Notes under the pieces: model-generated
The model's database searches: none
What the model was told of the DNA's origin: nothing
What the model saw: only the letters and a program-made list of their open reading frames with translations
NCBI GenBank assembly: GCA_001600355.1
Contig: BCJU01000011.1
Span: 48,147 to 63,219, forward strand
DNA from: Meira nashicola
Taxonomy: Eukaryota > Basidiomycota > Exobasidiomycetes > Exobasidiales > Brachybasidiaceae
DNA: 15,073 nucleotides
Direction: 5' to 3'
Shown: piece by piece, positions 13,745 through 15,073 of the stretch
Layout of the letters: each line of letters begins with the position of its first letter
Numbering within the stretch: position 1 is the first letter of the stretch
Made by a program: the position numbers and the translations under genes

Positions 13745-15073
13745 CTAGCTTTTCCTTGTGAATTTACCTTTTGACCTAATCTTTGATCCAAATTTCAAGA
13801 ATAAAAAAGGTGCAGGAGCAAATAATAAAGCAATACCGGCGCAAATTGCAGGACCTACATGAATCCCACAAGTTGAAACAGGACAATTGCCGTTATTTCC
13901 ACCAGGCGAATACATGAATCTTGTTATTAAAGGAAATATTGCACCAATTAATGATCGTGTAAAAACGACGGCAGCTAAAGCAGAAGCAGCATAATTGCTT
14001 CCATACGTATCAACGATGTATGTTTGCGTAGATAAGAATAATAAAACAACAGCAAACCCAAACGGACATGCAAATATAACACTTGCTATCCAAGGCATAG
14101 AAGGAGAATCTAGAGCAGCAAAGCAAGCTAAAGATATTGGCAAGATTGGAGCTGCTAAACAAGCAGAAGGTAATCTATGTTCAGGTTGAGGTCCATCCTT
14201 GCTTGATTGAATAGATTTTTGATAACGTTTATTATCGTATAAGATAACATATACTAATGAAAGTAACGTTCCTATCAAAAGTGATAAGAATGGCAAAGAT
14301 GCTTGAACGATTGACCAACCACGTATATCTCCATAAACAATTGGAAAAGCTGCAAAGAAGCTATACAAGATTGCATAAATCACTCCTTGATAAAGTGAAA
14401 TAATTAAAACGATTGGTTCTTGGAATAAGATGATAAACGGCCTTGTGCATGATCGAGATGTAGTNANAGCAGANTTTATAAACTTTTGTCGNAATCCTGA
14501 TTTGNTTAAATCTTTTTTNCTTNCNANTGCTCCAGCATATGTTTCGGGCACAAAAAATAAACTAATGAAAAATGTTAATCCGCTCATTATTGNTAATAAT
14601 CCTTCTACCCATCTAAAATTGCTTGCTTGTGATAAAGAACTTCCAACGATCGGACCAAGAGAAGGTCCAGAAAATGGAGCGGCAGCAAACATTGCCATTG
14701 CTAAACCTCTTTGACGTTGTGNAAACATATCTGCCATTATTGCACCTCCATTACTAAGCATTGAAGAAGCAAAACAACCAGCTAAAAAACGTGAAANGAG
14801 TAACATTGTTAATGAAATACTNCCTGCTCCTAAACCATTAAANAACGTAAACATAGCCATTGTGAATNATAAAATTGGTTTTCTACCAAATGATTCTGAG
14901 AGAGGTGCCCAAATTAAAGGACCNAAAGCGAATGCTAAAACGAAAAGTGAAATTCCGAGNGTGATCACTTCTTCTGATCCTCCTAAAATTTGATGAATTG
15001 AATTCTGTGCTCCACTATAAACAGAAGAAGAAAAAGAAACCATAAATGTTGTGATTGCTGTAAAGATAGCAAT
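13745..15073 (-). CDS. DHA1-type MFS drug/polyamine transporter (5' end outside window)
   Basis: The frame is open to the right edge, so the true start lies beyond base 15073; about 442 C-terminal residues are visible. The first residues (I-A-I-F-T-A-I-T-T-F-M, then S-S-S-V-Y-S-G) are TM1 of a DHA1 H+-antiporter. Motif A follows as G-P-L-I-W-A-P-L-S-E-S-F-G-R-K-P. Motif C is G-P-S-L-G-P-I-V-G, followed by W-V-E where W-R-W is usual. A cytosolic central loop follows P-E-T-Y-A, and the C-terminal half has six more membrane segments and a basic tail. The likely role is efflux of drugs, polyamines or toxic metabolites across the plasma membrane. Ambiguous bases cluster in the central loop (nine within 14465-14527). 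No intron is needed in the visible part. Confidence 0.9.
   Translation of the reverse strand: MAIFTAITTFMVSFSSSVYSGAQNSIHQILGGSEEVIXLGISLFVLAFAXGPLIWAPLSESFGRKPILXFTMAMFTXFNGLGAXSISLTMLLXSRFLAGCFASSMLSNGGAIMADMFXQRQRGLAMAMFAAAPFSGPSLGPIVGSSLSQASNFRWVEGLLXIMSGLTFFISLFFVPETYAGAXXXKKDLXKSGXRQKFIXSAXTTSRSCTRPFIILFQEPIVLIISLYQGVIYAILYSFFAAFPIVYGDIRGWSIVQASLPFLSLLIGTLLSLVYVILYDNKRYQKSIQSSKDGPQPEHRLPSACLAAPILPISLACFAALDSPSMPWIASVIFACPFGFAVVLLFLSTQTYIVDTYGSNYAASALAAVVFTRSLIGAIFPLITRFMYSPGGNNGNCPVSTCGIHVGPAICAGIALLFAPAPFLFLKFGSKIRSKGKFTRKS

Noticed and set aside
1..15073. CRISPR array, tRNA/rRNA genes, transposase or long terminal repeats
   Set aside because: I saw no regularly spaced long repeats, no tRNA B-box with matching stems, no transposase or reverse transcriptase motifs, and no paired long repeats apart from the GNAT duplication.
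1..15073. A single biosynthetic gene cluster
   Set aside because: There is no backbone synthase (polyketide, peptide or terpene) in the window; a monooxygenase, acetyltransferase and efflux pump alone are not sufficient evidence.

Overview
The window looks like nuclear DNA from a filamentous or yeast-like fungus. Coding sequence is AT-rich, genes are compact and mostly intronless, and the only introns I can place are three of 69-79 nt with GTAAGT/GTATGT donors and CAG/TAG acceptors. The families present are typically fungal: a DUF3425 protein, a CalB-type secreted lipase, two major-facilitator transporters and small secreted proteins. I would guess Dikarya, possibly a basidiomycete, but I cannot name a genus. 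Single N bases are scattered through 1-3660 and 12050-14950 and are absent from 3661-12053.

Layout, left to right. (1) 1-363 (+): C-terminal end of a DUF3425 (bZIP-associated) protein. (2) 521-1795 (-): FAD-dependent monooxygenase, with a TATA box and a three-fold 17-bp phased repeat upstream. (3) 2245-2622 (-): a 125-residue fungal protein of unknown function. (4) 2821-3618 (-): intact GNAT acetyltransferase. (5) 3619-5655: a 2-kb gene-poor stretch with one doubtful ORF, a palindromic AP-1/Gcn4-like site and short GC-rich repeats. (6) 5656-7638 (+): 12-TM sugar/polyol transporter. (7) 7672-8469 (-): second GNAT copy of exactly the same nucleotide length, interrupted at codon 24 by TAG; directly beyond it, about 8690-9066, lies a decayed third GNAT fragment in the same orientation. 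(8) 9498-10715 (+): two-exon CalB-like lipase with its full catalytic triad. (9) 11398-12080 (+): three-exon small secreted protein. (10) 12284-13312 (+): atypical metallo-beta-lactamase-fold protein carrying two CxxC pairs. (11) 13464-13709 (+): cytosolic DUF333 mini-protein. (12) 13745-15073 (-): DHA1-type drug transporter cut by the window edge.

There is no clear operon-like or pathway logic. Two transporters, a flavin monooxygenase, acetyltransferases, a hydrolase-fold protein and a secreted lipase would fit an accessory nutrient-uptake and detoxification region, but that is inference. The best-supported unusual signals are the GNAT gene family in three stages of decay on both sides of the sugar transporter, the DUF333 protein in a eukaryotic setting, the metallo-hydrolase with a modified metal motif, and shared short motifs in promoter regions (GAGCCCGT, ATGCTGAGT, GCGCAGCGC). 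I do not see a convincing undescribed multi-gene system.
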